A DNA stretch of 64,000 nt from Sequoia sempervirens (taxonomy: Eukaryota > Streptophyta > Pinopsida > Cupressales > Cupressaceae). The first letter of the stretch is position 1; every line of letters starts with the position of its first letter. Of the stretch, positions 1 through 12,521 are shown piece by piece. The stretch is from positions 527,488,751 through 527,552,750 of the forward strand of contig VDFB02193867.1 in the NCBI GenBank assembly GCA_007258455.2, given 5' to 3'. The translations under genes and the position numbers were made by a program. Below the pieces are notes generated by a model. That model saw only the letters and a program-made list of their open reading frames with translations, was not told the DNA's origin and did not search any database.

Positions 1-112
1 AACACTTTCCTCTTTGCATTTACAAATTTCTTAGGCTAATCTTGAGGTGTTTTCTTATGTTTTTCCATTGCACTTTAATTGCTTAGAATAGGTTAAACAT
101 TTTGATATCACA
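1..112 (+). repeat. T1 5' LTR, terminal 112 bp
   Basis: This stretch is nearly identical to 18684-18795 and ends in the same gatatcaca, directly before the PBS. The rest of the 5' LTR lies upstream of the window. Confidence 0.92.
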
Positions 113-116
113 TTTC

Positions 117-136
117 TGGCACGCTCGGTGGGAACC
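117..136 (+). other. T1 primer binding site
   Basis: tggcacgctcggtgggaac begins four bases after the LTR end. Its form (TGGC-GC-C-GGTGGGA) is like the tRNA-derived PBSs of plant Tat/Athila elements. Which tRNA primes it cannot be fixed without a tRNA set from the same genome. Confidence 0.7.
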
Positions 137-193
137 ACAAGCGGGTTCCTATATTTCACATTTGTTGTTAAGTTTTTTGCAGGAATACATCGT

Positions 194-772
194 AGAAGGG
201 CGACTACGCCCCTGATTTTTCCGCAGTGGGGCGACTGCGCCCCTAACTTTCTGTAGTGGGGCAACTGCGCCCCTGACTTTCCGCAGTGGGGTGACTGTGC
301 CCCTGATTTTCCGCAGTGGGGCGATTACGCCCCTGATTTTCCATAGTGGGGCGATTATGCCCCTGATTTTCTGCAGTGGGGCGATTACACACCTAATTTT
401 TCGTAGTGGGGTGACTGTGCCCCTGATTTTTTGCAGAAGAGCGATTGCACCCCCTCCTTGACCAAATTTTTTTGGCTAACACTTTTTCTGTAGAAGGGCG
501 ACTATGCCCCCTCCTTGACCAAAATTTTTGGGCTAACACTTTTTCTTATAAAAAGGCGACTACGCCCCCTGGGCTAAAATTTTTGTGCTAACACTTTTCT
601 ACAGTGGGGCGACTGCGCCCCTGATTTTCTGCAGTGGGGCGACTATGCCCCTGATTTTCCATAGTGGGGTGATTACGCCCTTGATTTTTCGTAGAAGGGC
701 GATTACACCCCTGATTTTCTGCATAAGGGTGACTGCACCCCTAATTTATTGCAGAAGGGTGACTGCACCCCC
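194..772 (+). repeat. T1 leader hairpin array A (about 17 units of ~30 bp)
   Basis: The degenerate tandem unit is built on GGGGCGACTACGCCCC followed by tgattttccgcagt. Most units keep an inverted repeat of 5-6 bp with a 4-base loop. Units 9-11 (about 425-570) have a longer spacer containing ccttgacc and ggctaacac, giving roughly 50-60 bp spacing. Open frames across the array (repeated PLIF) follow from the 30-bp period and are not taken as genes. Confidence 0.88.
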
Positions 773-1608
773 TTGTCACTGTGAAGAAACACATTTTGTA
801 AGGTAAAACTGTCATTTTGGCTTCGGTTTTTTGCTATTTTCAAGTATTAACCCCCTAACACTGTTCTTGCAAGGATATTGGTGTTTTTTGCTAACTTTTT
901 GTAGCATATTTTTATGAAGTTGATGAAGAAAGCGGGATACATCTAACATTTGCTTGCAGGGTTATCCGTTTGCTCAAACTTTTTAAAATATCCTTGTTGT
1001 TTGCCTTAATCTAAGAACACAGTTTAATTAGGGGGAGTAATATTCATTTCTTGTTGTGTCTATCTTTTCTGTTTCCCAAAGAGAGCATTAGTTTGTTTTC
1101 GCTTTCCCCTTGCACTTCATGTGAGCTTGGGGAGTAGTTGGAAACAATTAGTGCTTTCTTTCTAGTGGGACCTGCTTGGGGATTTCATCACCCCAAGGGA
1201 TAATTCCAACCACGCGTACTAGCAGAGTATATAAAGGGGGGAGAGCGAAAGCTGTACCTCAATCTAGTCACGTCATAATTGGCGGAGCATCGAAGCTAGG
1301 GTGATACCTAGATAGACGTGAAGAGTTGGTTCGAGCCCTTCAGTATCTCGTTGGGGTTCTTGACTCATGCTTGTGACAGGCTGGTGTTCACGGTTGTGCC
1401 TCACACACCGAGAGTATATCAAGGACTCCCTAGACACCTTGTGTATCCTAGATTAAGACCTCTTTGGCCATACCCTTAACACTAATCATAAGATTGTGTT
1501 TGCTTGAAAGTGTTTTCTTGTGAGAAACCAGTGAATTTTTTGACAAATTGGCCTTATCATTATCATTTTAAAGTCCTTGCCATAGTCATTTTCATCAAAC
1601 CAAGTCCC
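773..1608 (+). other. T1 leader, non-repetitive interruption with TATA-like box
   Basis: This separates the two hairpin arrays. It contains tatataaagg at 1228-1237 followed by a purine-rich run, and a purine tract near 1030 (agggggag). No ORF of note and no convincing target duplication at its borders. It may be original leader, an internal promoter region, or an old insertion in a once continuous array. Confidence 0.4.
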
Positions 1609-1850
1609 AGATTTTCTGCAGTGAGGCGATTACGCCCCTAATTTTTCGCAGTAGGGTGATTATGCCCCTGATTTTCCACAATGGGGTGATTACGCCCCTA
1701 ATTTTTCATAGTGAGGTAATTACGCCCCTAATTTTTTGTAGTGGGGTGATTACGCCCCTGATTTTCCACAGTGAGGCAATTACGCCCCTGATTTTCCGCA
1801 GAAGGGGGACTACGCCCCTGATTTACTGCAGAGGGGCGAATTTTCCCTCC
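1609..1850 (+). repeat. T1 leader hairpin array B (about 8 units of ~30 bp)
   Basis: Same unit as array A (gattacgcccctgatttt core), with more G-to-A and C-to-T changes in the stems, so many hairpins are weakened. It lies about 840 bp downstream of array A. Confidence 0.85.
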
Positions 1851-2727
1851 TAAACACCAGAAATCACCCCATTTGGATCCGTTTAGCCTCTAAACCTCCA
1901 TTTAATCATTCCCAACCATTATCTCATCATCTCAAGCCTCCATTTTGTCACTCTAAGCCTCCAAAAACCTCCATTTGATCATTTTAAACCTCCATCTTAT
2001 CATTCCAAACTTTCATTTAACCGTCCTAAATCCCCATTCATTCTCCACAATCATCCTCAATCCATCCACTCATTTTAAATTTCCCCATAATCCATTCAAA
2101 ATTCTAGACCATCACCTAGCGAACATCAAAATTTCACCATTTACATCACCAAACACCACCCATAATCAAACCACCTTAACTTTGTGTTACAAAGTGGTTA
2201 CCCAAATTGACCATAGCACTTGAATTTGATTATTAATCGTTAACTTCGACCCAAATCAATTTACTTCAATCTTCAGGTGAATTCGGTGTCATAAGTTATC
2301 ATCCTCGGCCAAAATCAATCCATTTCTATCTTAAGGTGGATTCGGTTCCGTGATCATCCTCTTAATCAATCAAAGCTCTAGGTCACTAAGGGTAACTTTC
2401 TTTCATTTGACTCAGGGTCTCTCACATCTTTCATCATCCAATCATACCCATTTAATCATCCAAATCTATCAAAACCAATCATTTGATCAAATTATCCAAT
2501 CAATCAAATCACATCCGTTCAACCAATGCAATCCTACTAATCCAATCCAACTCAATCAAATTCCAATCTAGCCAATCAAAATCCAATCCAATCAAAATCT
2601 GATCCAATCCAATATATCCAAATAAAATCTAATCTAAATCCAAACCCCATCAAAATCAGATCTCATCCAATCATAATCAAATCATTCATCCAAAAAATTT
2701 TTTATAACCCACCCATAGCACATTTGC
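1851..2727 (+). other. T1 leader, C/A/T-rich low-complexity stretch before gag
   Basis: The sequence is poor in G and rich in repeated aatccaatc-like words, and ends at the gag ATG at 2728. Short open frames here have biased composition and no domain. I see no gene in it. Confidence 0.6.
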
Positions 2728-5400
2728 ATGCCCGTTCAAACTAGGTCACAAGTTAAGAGACAAATGGAACAACAACAAGGTCAAAATTCCCAAGCGAACA
2801 TGTCTCAAGACCTTAATAACAATACAAATCCCACCGATGGTGCAAATATTGCTCAAGATCCTAACAACATCCCCCAAGATCCTCATAATGGTACTTCATC
2901 GCACTCCAACACCGAAAATCAAAACAACTCACCACACGGTGAAGAGAGTATGGCTAATCAACCTGAACTCATGCTTGAGGAACATTTTAGTAATCTTGCC
3001 AATGTGCAAATGACTGGTCGTCTGCTTGAAAAACATGGGGAAGAAATTTTGGCCCACCTAATTGAGAAGGGTGTCAAACCCCCCTCGGGTGTTGTCTTGT
3101 CCAAATAATGGAGTTCCCCATCTAACGTACTCCAAGGTTCACAAAATGCACCAGAAGGTTCGTACTTCCCCAATGTTCCTCCAGTTGAGGGTTGGCATCA
3201 ACCTAAATTTGGAAATGTTGTTCTTTATCATGTTAACCATCCCCCACACACTTCAACCTCAATTATGGGAGGTCCCCAAGTGCCTGATCCCAATAATCCT
3301 TTTCCCTATGGTATGCCACAAAATGTTCCACAACTTGCGCCATTAACGCTAACAACACCCCCTCTTTCGAATCAACCTACAGTCAACACTGGGGGCACCC
3401 CCTTTACCACATTGCTTCCACCTCCTAGGGCCACAAATCTACCATCATCTTCATATACATCTCAACAGCTTCACCAATCCAACATTCTGCCTCAATTACC
3501 TCCACAAGGAACATCCCAGCTGAACATTTTGGGTGGTACCCAACAACCCCCTTTATAAAACGCTTCTATGCTACCTCAGCCATCTCATCAGCAACAACCC
3601 ATACATAATGCTTTGGTCTCTTCACAACAACCACCCTACCAACCATAAAGAAATCCATCTCGACCTATTGCTCAGACCATATCCCCCTTTCTCGCATCCA
3701 TTTTGCATCCGCAAACTCAACCACAACACAACATCCCATCTCGGCCCATACAACAGTTGACATCACAACAACCCCCTCAGCACTATTACTATCATAATCA
3801 ACAACAATTTCACCAACACCCACCTTATGTGGCCTCCCAACAATCACAACAATACTTTCAACACCCACAAATCAATCTGCAACATCCCATCCAAGCTCCT
3901 CAGTAGCCTACCTCACACTTCTATCAAACAAATCCATACTATACCCCACAACAGCAGCCCCGGTACCAACAAAATCCCCTGGCTTATCAACAAGGCATGT
4001 CATCATCCAAGTATCAAAATTCATACTTCAACAATCTGGTGCTCTCTCAACAAGATCCTTTATCATCATATCATCAATATCCCCCCAACCTGCCACCGGC
4101 CAACTCAGATCTATTGGAAATCAAAGCCGCTCTGAAGGATCTTCAAGCTGGGGCTGGAAAACAATCGTTCAAATTTGAAGACATATGCCAATATCCATTT
4201 GATCCGTCCATCTCATTGATCCCCTTCCCTAAACATTTTGAAATGCCAAAGTTTGACAAATATAGGGGGAACAAAGATCCTAAGGCCCACTTGCAAGAGT
4301 ATTACTCCTAGTGTCAAGAAGTTATACACAATGACAACTATCTCTTACGCTTGTTCCCATGAAGCCTGGCAAGCAATGCCCTAGAGTGGTTCATGACCCT
4401 CCAAAAAGGATCAGTAAAATCTTTTGCAGACCTATCGGAAAAATTTGTCTCCTACATCTCCTTCAATTTGGAGGACACTGACACCTTAGACCTTCTGAAA
4501 GAGAAACAACGTGAAGGGGAAACCTTTACTAGCTACCTCCAAAGGTGGCATGTGCTAGCAAGCTGAATGAAAACCCCTCTGAAAGAGAAGGACATGGTCA
4601 CTCTCTTTGTGGAGAACTGTCATCTTGACATGGCTCATAACTTTAGGTTACATTGTGTCACCACTTTCACGGAGATAGTGGAAAAGGGACCTATCCTTGA
4701 ACATGCCCTTGTCACCAAAGGGCACATTAAAATACATGGCCATGATAAAGAAAGGTCATTTGGAGATAAGCCACACTTTTGGAACAAAAACAAGAATGCA
4801 GTGAATGATGGTGCGACTGATACTAAACACGTCCAGGTGGCTAACACATCCCTGAGACAACAACCCTCCATACCTAACTCCATATATATACCGCAGGGGG
4901 CACCTCGTCCTCCTCAACAGTCAAATCCGAACAACCAAGGGAATACTAAGCGCCAGTATGCTCAATTAGGGGAACCCCTAAGTGTTGTCTTCAATAAATT
5001 GATATAGATCAACTATCCAATCACATATCATATCACCAAGCCATTTTACGAATCCAAACCCAAGTCCGCATGGTTTAAGGAAAATGAATATTGTGAGTTC
5101 CATAAAATCAAAGGACACTCTTTAAATAAATGTCAGGGTCTAAAAAACTATGTCCAAGATCTCATTGATCGAGGAGATATCAAGGTTGACACCAGTCAAG
5201 CCTCATCGTCCAATGCTCAATTGCAGATATATCAAAATGCTTTTCCAAACCATAATCAAGGCCCGAGCACCTCCAACAGTAATCCTCAAAATAATAGCAC
5301 AAATAACGTGAGCTATAAGAATGTACCTCTCAATTACGAGGGTATTATTCATTACATTGAGTAGGTAGAACCTCATGTATCCATGGTACATGTCAAAGCC
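2728..5400 (+). pseudogene. T1 gag (decayed)
   Basis: The start is the ATG at 2728 (MPVQTRSQVKR), a typical Tat gag opening. A Gln/Pro/His/Asn-rich disordered segment follows (about 2760-4100). The capsid-like retrotransposon gag region is at about 4200-4740 (FDKYRGNKDPKAHLQEYY, ALEWFMTL, FADLSEKF). A Tat-type C-x2-H-x4-H-x4-C zinc motif (CEFHKIKGHSLNKC) lies near 5095-5140. All parts share one frame, broken by stops including 3106, 3556, 3904, 4309, 4564 and 5005. Gag would form the particle and bind element RNA. It continues in frame into protease, suggesting one polyprotein. Confidence 0.85.
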
Positions 5401-5541
5401 AAAGACCCTTAGTGTGTTGTTACTACACGACGAGCCCGTATCACTGTCCCTGCGGCCCCCACACTCGCCCAATCAACTCTTGTAAGCTCTCAGTACAACA
5501 TCCTCGATCACTTAGGAAAGACTCTTGCACATATCTCCATT

Positions 5542-6258
5542 TTGGATTTACTTAAGTCTTCCCCTGTACATCAAGAAATCCTCAACAGAGCCCTACAGGA
5601 AACCCATGTACCTAATGACATTGATCCTACACAATTCCAAGCTTTGGTAGGATACCTAGCTTTATCTCATCAACTGCACTTCAGCCAAAATGATATGCCA
5701 AACATCAATGTCAATCATAATCACCCCTTACATATCAAAGTTGTGGTTGCTTGTCATAAAATAAAAAGAGTCTTGGTAGATAATGGCTCTGCCCTCAATT
5801 TGTGTACTCTAAAATTCATAAAATAGGTGGGGTATACTCAAGTGGAATTAAGTAATTAGATCATCATGATCAAGGCCTATGATAATGCAGAAAGGAATTC
5901 AGAAGGGATTATCAGTCTTCCTATCCAAGTGGGACCTATGGTTTAGTACATTACCTATCATGTCCTTGATCTGGACTTGCCATATAATCTCCTCCTTGGT
6001 CATCCATGGCTCCATGCTATGCAAGCCATCCCCTCCACATACCATCAGTGCCTAAAATTCCCAGTCAACGGACAAGAAGTCACCATCTATGCTGACCCCC
6101 AACCATTTGAATATTGCCACGCTTTAGAAGCATCATTTCCCCATTTACATTATTGTCTTGGAGTTGAAATGGGGGAATCCCAGTCATCATCCGCTACTCC
6201 ACCCTCCATCGCGATAACTGCTCCATCTTCCACCACTGATCCTACTATCACCAAAGTC
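5542..6258 (+). pseudogene. T1 aspartic protease region (decayed)
   Basis: The active-site segment VLVDNGSALNLC is encoded near 5770-5810. Tat proteases often carry D-N-G-S where others have D-T/S-G, so I do not count this as damage. The second conserved segment, LLLGHPWLHAM, lies at 5986-6020. It would cleave the Gag-Pol polyprotein. Stops at about 5824, 5860 and 5944 interrupt it. It stays in the gag frame. Confidence 0.8.
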
Positions 6259-7191
6259 TAGATCATTGACAAAGGGTGCGGTGAATATGAAATGCATACT
6301 TCTCTCAATGTAGCAACCATGCCACCGTCACCACACGAGTATGGTCAACCTTAGCATGCTACTCCAAAGGAAGACAAGACTATCACCTTCAGTGTTAAAA
6401 AAATCCTTACCACCACTTTCAAATCCCCAAGTGTCAAGATAGATGCACCAGAAGAGGACATAAGCCAATGGGTCTACCGAGAAGAACCCCAGTCGGATCC
6501 TCCTCTAAAGGAATATTTTCAAGAAGCATATCTGTGGTCAGCTAAGTTTGTAGAAAAGTATAACTACCAAGGTAGGGGCCTAGGTAAAGAAGAACAAGGG
6601 TGGTTGCAACCCATTGATATGTCAAAACTACCAAAAAACATAGGCATTAGGTATGACAGAAAATAGAAAAGCCCTACAACATCATCTAATACTTCCAATA
6701 GTATCGCCATGGATGATGGCTCATTGGAAGAAATACCTGAGGAGGAATCCATCATACATGCGTATGATGACGTCTATCACACCGACTTATCATCCATGTT
6801 CGAGTGCCTATCCGTCTGCACCACTAGCCTATCCCTTTGTCACCCCGAGCTTATTGATTGGGACCTACGTAATAGCACACCTGTCAATATGTTTGTGGAT
6901 ACATATGTCAACCTTATGGGATTGGGGGAAGATGAACACTCCAGTCACAAAAATAAGAATAGGAAAAGTAAAAGGCGGTCATCTAGTGAAAACCTCCCTG
7001 AGGAACTTCCTGACCTTGAAAAAGTAAAAATAAAGGACACATCCAATGGAAAAAACCTCGAAGAGGCGCTAGAAGATGGAGATGTTCATCTTCCCCTTGT
7101 AGGAACTTAGTTATCTTCTTGATCATCCATTCTAATTGAAGAGACTCAAGAAGTTAATCTGGGTACTGCTGAAAATCCTAAAATCACCTAT
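6259..7191 (+). pseudogene. T1 PR-RT linker with G-patch-like motif (decayed)
   Basis: This linker continues the polyprotein frame. At 6541-6620 it encodes AKFVEKYNYQGRGLGKEEQG, with the aromatic and G-x-G-L-G-K-x-x-Q-G spacing of a G-patch, a glycine-rich RNA- or helicase-binding module. An acidic then lysine-rich stretch follows (about 6710-7110). Stops occur at about 6259, 6352, 6664, 7108 and 7120. Confidence 0.6.
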
Positions 7192-8160
7192 GTGGCTAAG
7201 TCACTCTCAAAGCAAGAGTATCCAATCATCGTGCAGCTGCTCCAAGAGGGAATCATTAACTTTGCTTGGTCATATTCAGACATGCCAGGCTTAGACCCCG
7301 CCTTAGTGGTTCATCATCTAGATGTTCACCTAGATGCCAAGCCTGTCAAACAAAAGCTCCGCAAGATGCATCCGCAAGTAGCATTGTTAGTCAAAAAGGA
7401 ATTGGTGAAGTTACTAGCTACAAGTTTGATCAGACCAATTGACTACTCTAAGTGGATCTCCAATATAGTACTAGTTGCCAAACCAAATGGTGGCATTCAG
7501 ATTTGTATAGACTTCAGGGATCTCAACAAGGCCTGCCCAAAATACAACTTCCCTCTGCCTAACATTGACATGTTGGTCGACCTCACAGCAGGACATGAGA
7601 TGTTATCCCTTATGGATGGCTTCTCCGGTTATAACCATATTCAGATTGCACCAGAGGACCAACACAAGACCACTTTCACAACACCTTGGGGTTCTTTCTA
7701 TTATAATGTTATTCCCTTTGGTCTCAAAAAGGCGGGGGCAACATATCAGAGGGCGATGACAGTCATCTTCCATGACTTCATTCATATCATCATGGAGGAC
7801 TATGTTGATGACTTGTTAGGAAAGTCCAAAACACAAGCAGAACATCCTACCATCCTGAAAAAGATATTTGAGCGGTTAGAGCATTACAAGTTGTGGCTAA
7901 ATCCAAAAAAGTGTGTCTTTAGGGTCACGTCAGGAAAGTTGTTGGGTTTCATAGTCTCTCGCAGGGGCATTGAGGTTGATCCCGCCAAGGTAAAGGCTAT
8001 TCTGCACATGCCACCTCCATGCAATCTGAAGCAGTTAAGAAGCCTCCAAGGGAAGATGCAGTCCATCCATCAGTTCATAGCCCAGCTAGCAGATAAGTGT
8101 TAGCCATTCACTCATCTTTTGAAGAAAGATTCCACCTTCCGATGGAACTAGCAGTGTCAA
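7192..8160 (+). pseudogene. T1 reverse transcriptase
   Basis: A 303-codon open stretch (to 8103) covers the RT core: ICIDFRDLNKACPKYNFPLP, then SLMDGFSGYNHI, FTTPWGSFYYNVIPFGL, the catalytic YVDD at 7801-7812, LWLNPKKC and GKLLGFIVS. This is the Ty3/gypsy RT order and is best preserved in T1. It is preceded by the usual segment with LDVHLDAKPVKQK. It copies element RNA into cDNA inside Gag particles. The frame runs on to the RNase H domains after TAG stops at about 8101 and 8152. Confidence 0.92.
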
Positions 8161-9030
8161 ATGGGTTTCGATAAAATTAAGGAATATTTAGCTCATCCAC
8201 CGATCTTGATGCCACCTATTCTAGGAAAACCCCTCTTGCTTTACATCTCTGCTACTTTAGTTGCACTAGGGGAATTGTTGGCACAACATGACGAGTCGTT
8301 CAAAGAGAGGGCAATCTACTACATCAGTCGAACATTGGTCGGCTATGAGTTAAATTACTCCCCCATGGAAAAATCCTGCCTTGCGCTAGTCTTCAGCACA
8401 CAAAAACTCCATTATTACATGCTCAACCATCCAGTCAAATTAGTCGCTAAAATTGATCCCCTGAAGTATTTGTTATCTAGAACCACTCTGACTGGCTGCA
8501 TGGCCAAATGGGTCATGCTCCTAAGCAAATTTGACATAGAGTATGTAGAGCGAAAATCCATAAAAAGACAGGTCATAGCTGATCAATTGGCTGAGGTTCC
8601 ATTAGTAGATGCTTACCCTTTGGACACTGAATTTCCAGATGAAGAAGTATACACAGTCACAGAAGCACCAACTTGGACACTATATTTTGATGGCTCATAC
8701 ATGCATAATGGATCAGGCGTAGGAATTTTATTAGTTACCCCTCAAGGTGACTACATTCCAAAATCATTTAGGATAGCATTCCCATTTACCAACAATATGA
8801 AAGAGTACGAATCTCTCCTCACCGGCCTTAGAATTGCAAAGCAGTGGCACATAACTCATTTGCAAGTCTTTGGTGATTCTTTGCTAGTCATTAGGCAAGG
8901 TAATGATGAGTTCCTAACCAAAGATGATAAGCTATTACCCTACAAGCACATGGTGGATGATTTCAAAAAATATTTCACCTCTATACAATTTGAACAAATT
9001 CCTAGGGTATGAAATAAAGCAGCTGATGCA
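8161..9030 (+). pseudogene. T1 dual RNase H: degenerate gRH then archaeal-type aRH
   Basis: The first domain (8161-8600) is the native gypsy RNase H in connection-like form. Where family members have T-D-A-S it has YISA, so the first catalytic Asp is gone, while MEKSCLALV is kept. The second (about 8665-9030) is an archaeal-type RNase H (RVT_3 type) with YFDGS, KEYESLLTGL and VFGDSLLVI, followed by NKAADAMA after a TGA at about 9010. Its D, E and D catalytic positions look intact. The pair gRH then aRH before integrase is the classical Tat order. Confidence 0.85.
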
Positions 9031-10425
9031 ATGGCCACTATCGGTTCCCTGATTGACATGCCTAAAGATCGAACAAAATGTGAGTTTCTCGTTGAACAAC
9101 TTTTAATCCCTGCATATGATATTCCTGAGACTAATATGGTGTGCGATATTGTAGGTCCTGCCTCCCCATGGTACCAGGACATACACACCTATCTCTGTGA
9201 TAATATCATACCCCCAGAACTTACACGCAACCAACATAAATCCTTTGTTCATTGCTCTTCCCGATACATCATTGTTGGTGATACGCTCTATCGTCGTGGG
9301 TATGATGGAATCCTCCTTAGATGTCTGAATGAGACTGAAGCCTGTACGGTACTAATAGAAGTACATGGTGGTGTTTGTGGAGCTCACTCAAATGGTATGG
9401 CTCTGGCCAAAAAGATCCTACGAGCTGGATATTATTGGCCTACATTGGAACACGATGCTTGTGAATTTGTGAAGAAGTGCCTTCCATGCCAACAACATGC
9501 AGATTTGATTCACGCCCCAGCACAAGATCTTCAACCCCTCCTAGCACCGTGGCCCTTTTCTCAATGGGGTTTTGACTTGATTGGCAAGATTTACCCACCA
9601 TCATCTGATGGCCATACATTCATAATTATCACCACTGAATACTTCACTAAGTGGGTGGAAGCAATACCAATCTCACAAATCACCGGTATCCAAATCTCAA
9701 AATTTATCCTTTACCATATTCTCTGTAGATATGGTATCCCATCCACCATCATCTCTAATAATAGAAAACCCTTCAAAAACCAAGCCATGAAACACCTCTG
9801 CGACACCTTTCATATCCAACACCGTTGGTCAATGCCTTATTACCCCCAGGGCAATGGTCAGGCAGAAGCAACCAACAAGACCCTTATCCGCATCCTCAAA
9901 AAGGTTGTCAATAACATTGGATGAGATTGGCACCTCCATATTCATCCTGCCCTTTGGGCATATCGCACATCCATCTGCACCCCGATAGGTGCCACCCCCT
10001 ATTCTTTAGTATATGGTGTTGAAGCCGTCTTGCTAATCGAAGTTGAGCTTCCATTACTGAGGATTTCTCTGAAGAATCTTATCAGTGAAGAAGATGCTCA
10101 TGTTGCATGACTTGCAAAGATGGAATTACTGGATGAACGAAGAATAAAAGCCTATGATCATTTGCAAGCATACCAAAATCATCTCAAATGTAATTACAAT
10201 AAAAAGGTCTGTCCTCGACAATTCTAGGTTGGTGAGCTTGTTCTTAGGGAGAACCAGCGCACTCAACAGGATCATGATAAAAAGGAAAAATTTGAGGCAA
10301 ACTGGTTAGGGCCTTATATCATAGCTGCCAAATATGGATCTGGGGCCTACAGGTTGACTACCCTTGAAGGAGAGCCCCTTGACAAACCCATCAACATAAT
10401 ACATCTCAAGAGGTTCTACGCTTAA
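9031..10425 (+). pseudogene. T1 integrase (decayed)
   Basis: The HHCC zinc domain (HGGVCGAH ... CLPCQQ) lies at about 9362-9495. The core has D in WGFDLIGK. The second Asp segment reads IISNNRKPF where D-N-G is expected, so a catalytic Asp has become Asn. The Glu segment NGQAEATNK is kept. The C-terminal part continues past stops at about 9922, 10108 and 10225 through ALWAYRT and NWLGPYII to HLKRFYA and a TAA at about 10423. It would insert element cDNA into chromosomes. Confidence 0.88.
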
Positions 10426-12521
10426 GTCCGCTTGGTAACCCCACCAGATCAAGAAAAATCAAAAAATAAAAAAAAAATATATATATATATATAGTAAAGA
10501 GAAATAAATCTGTCCTATGGTGAAAACCACCTCTTGGTGGCACCTTGGATAAGTATGGATGGTGAAAACCTAGTAACAGGCATCATCCATGGAGGGCTAA
10601 ATCATTATCTACCTGACATCCTAGTTATTTTATGCTTTCATCTGCACTATTGTCCTCACCCATCTCATCCTAGGCTGCTTGGTATATATTGATTGAGCAT
10701 TGGATGACCCATCTAGCCTATTCCGCATCTTGAACTTTCCAGTATCCCACTTTGGGCTTATGTCCTTCATTCCCTTTGTCAGTTGGTCTGTGTCATCATA
10801 TAGTATCATCCATTGTGTCGGTCGCCATCTAGCTCTCATCCTTCCACATCACCAGTCGAATTATGTTGCCCTTGTGCTATCATGTGGGCAAGGTTGATCA
10901 TTTGATCTACCCCCGAGGTATTTTGACCATCGTTTCTTGGTCATCCATCATTCGCCTTCATCATCCTCTTTCCACTTTATCCATGGTCTTTTCATGAACT
11001 ACGAGGGCTCTACGCTTTCACGTAGGCAAGGCTAATCTCTGATCAGCCCCCGAACCCCTAGGTCAGTAGGATGTGTCAGTCTGTGTCCCCATCTGGCTCG
11101 TTATTCTCAAATAAAATCCTAATATTATCAAAAGATTTGGTTAATGAAAAGAATTTGGCGTCGAACTGGGTCATTCTAGTTTAGTATCCATCCGCAGTCT
11201 CAATAGGATGCATCCTTCCTAACATACCTCATCGATCTTATCCATCACCCTGATCCTATGGCAAAGGATGTTTTAATTTTAATTGTAATCTTTTGATGTT
11301 TTGGAATTTATTTGTCATTTGAGCTCACTATCAACACTTGTCATGGTCACCTTGATCCATCATATCATGGTGTGCTTTGACTAGTCGACATATGGGTTCA
11401 TCTTGGTTTTTTCTTTGTTGCTGCCTTTTCGGTTGTCCCATGTGGTACCCACCAAGATCCCTGAGGTCTTGAGTTACGCTGAGGCATCCTTGTGTGTTTG
11501 TGGTTATCCCAATGCCTGGCCCGACCAAGGTCATCGTGACCTTGGGGTGTTGGGGTAACCCCCTTTTGCTGCTTGTGTTTGTTTCATGCATTGGATGCCT
11601 ACTGGCCCTGGTCTTATATATCAGGGTATTCGGTATCTTATGCTATAGAAAATATCAATTCTCCAAAGATTGCAACTCATATTAGGATTGCATTTCATCA
11701 TCTGTTGCATTGCATTCACCCTATGATTTTGGTTGTGCAAATACTTTATCCCACTCTCTTCCATTTTTCTTAGGATACTAATAATTTTTGATAGATGCCA
11801 AATGATACCCATTTTCACAATCACTACATACCCACCTTCCATTATCATGTCAGTTCTTATTAGCACTTATGGTCGTGTGTTATTTCCTCTCAAATACAAG
11901 AGAATTATTGCATATTAGAGTCATCCTATTAACCACACATGCATCGCCACCTGCATCACAACATGTTAGAACCACGCATACATCGCCACTTGCATCACAA
12001 AGTGTCAAACTCATAATACATCACATCCTGCATATATAAAATGTTCATACAAAATCCATTATACACATATACATATATGACAATAAGTCAACTAGGCATC
12101 CATACATATAGGTCATCATAGATACAACATGGGCACACATCATATCACCATGCATATATCTGCATTAATAAAATCATCCATATTCCACAAATACATACAC
12201 CCAATCATCCACATAAGCATCTAATATCATAAACATGTGCATAAATAAACCAACATATCCATCCACATAAGCAGGAAATATCATATACACGTGCATATAA
12301 TCACCAATCACAAAATGAAACATATTACATAGTGTCAATAAGAATTGTCCCGTGTCATAATCAAAGTAATATAATGTGTGTTACATGTCCATCATACATC
12401 AAAATCTATCATATATCCATCACATAATAACATACAAAATCCAGAAATATAGAACATCCCTGATCTCTGTCAATAAATCCTACATGCTCCACCCTGCATC
12501 TGTCAAAAACTCAGTAACCTA
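10426..12521 (+). other. T1 post-INT spacer, no gene
   Basis: The spacer starts with an A-rich and (AT)n run at about 10465-10495. It holds two copies of a ~40 bp word with ggcaaggttgatc and ccccgag (about 10881-10920 and 11023-11062). A ~51 bp tandem pair built on catccacataagca lies near 12206-12290. The stretch 11930-12470 is AT-rich with many cat/cac words. Short ORFs show no domain. Confidence 0.6.

Noticed and set aside
194..772. CRISPR-like regular array
   Set aside because: The unit is a degenerate ~30 bp tandem repeat with no unique spacers, within a plant retrotransposon leader.
773..1608. Complete small element inserted in the T1 leader
   Set aside because: No terminal repeats or target duplication found at the borders.
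585..1853. ORFs with repeated PLIF peptides
   Set aside because: They follow from the 30-bp period of the hairpin array and appear in both arrays with no start context or domain.
5761..5800. D-N-G in T1 protease as an inactivating change
   Set aside because: D-N-G-S is common in Tat proteases, so it is not evidence of loss.
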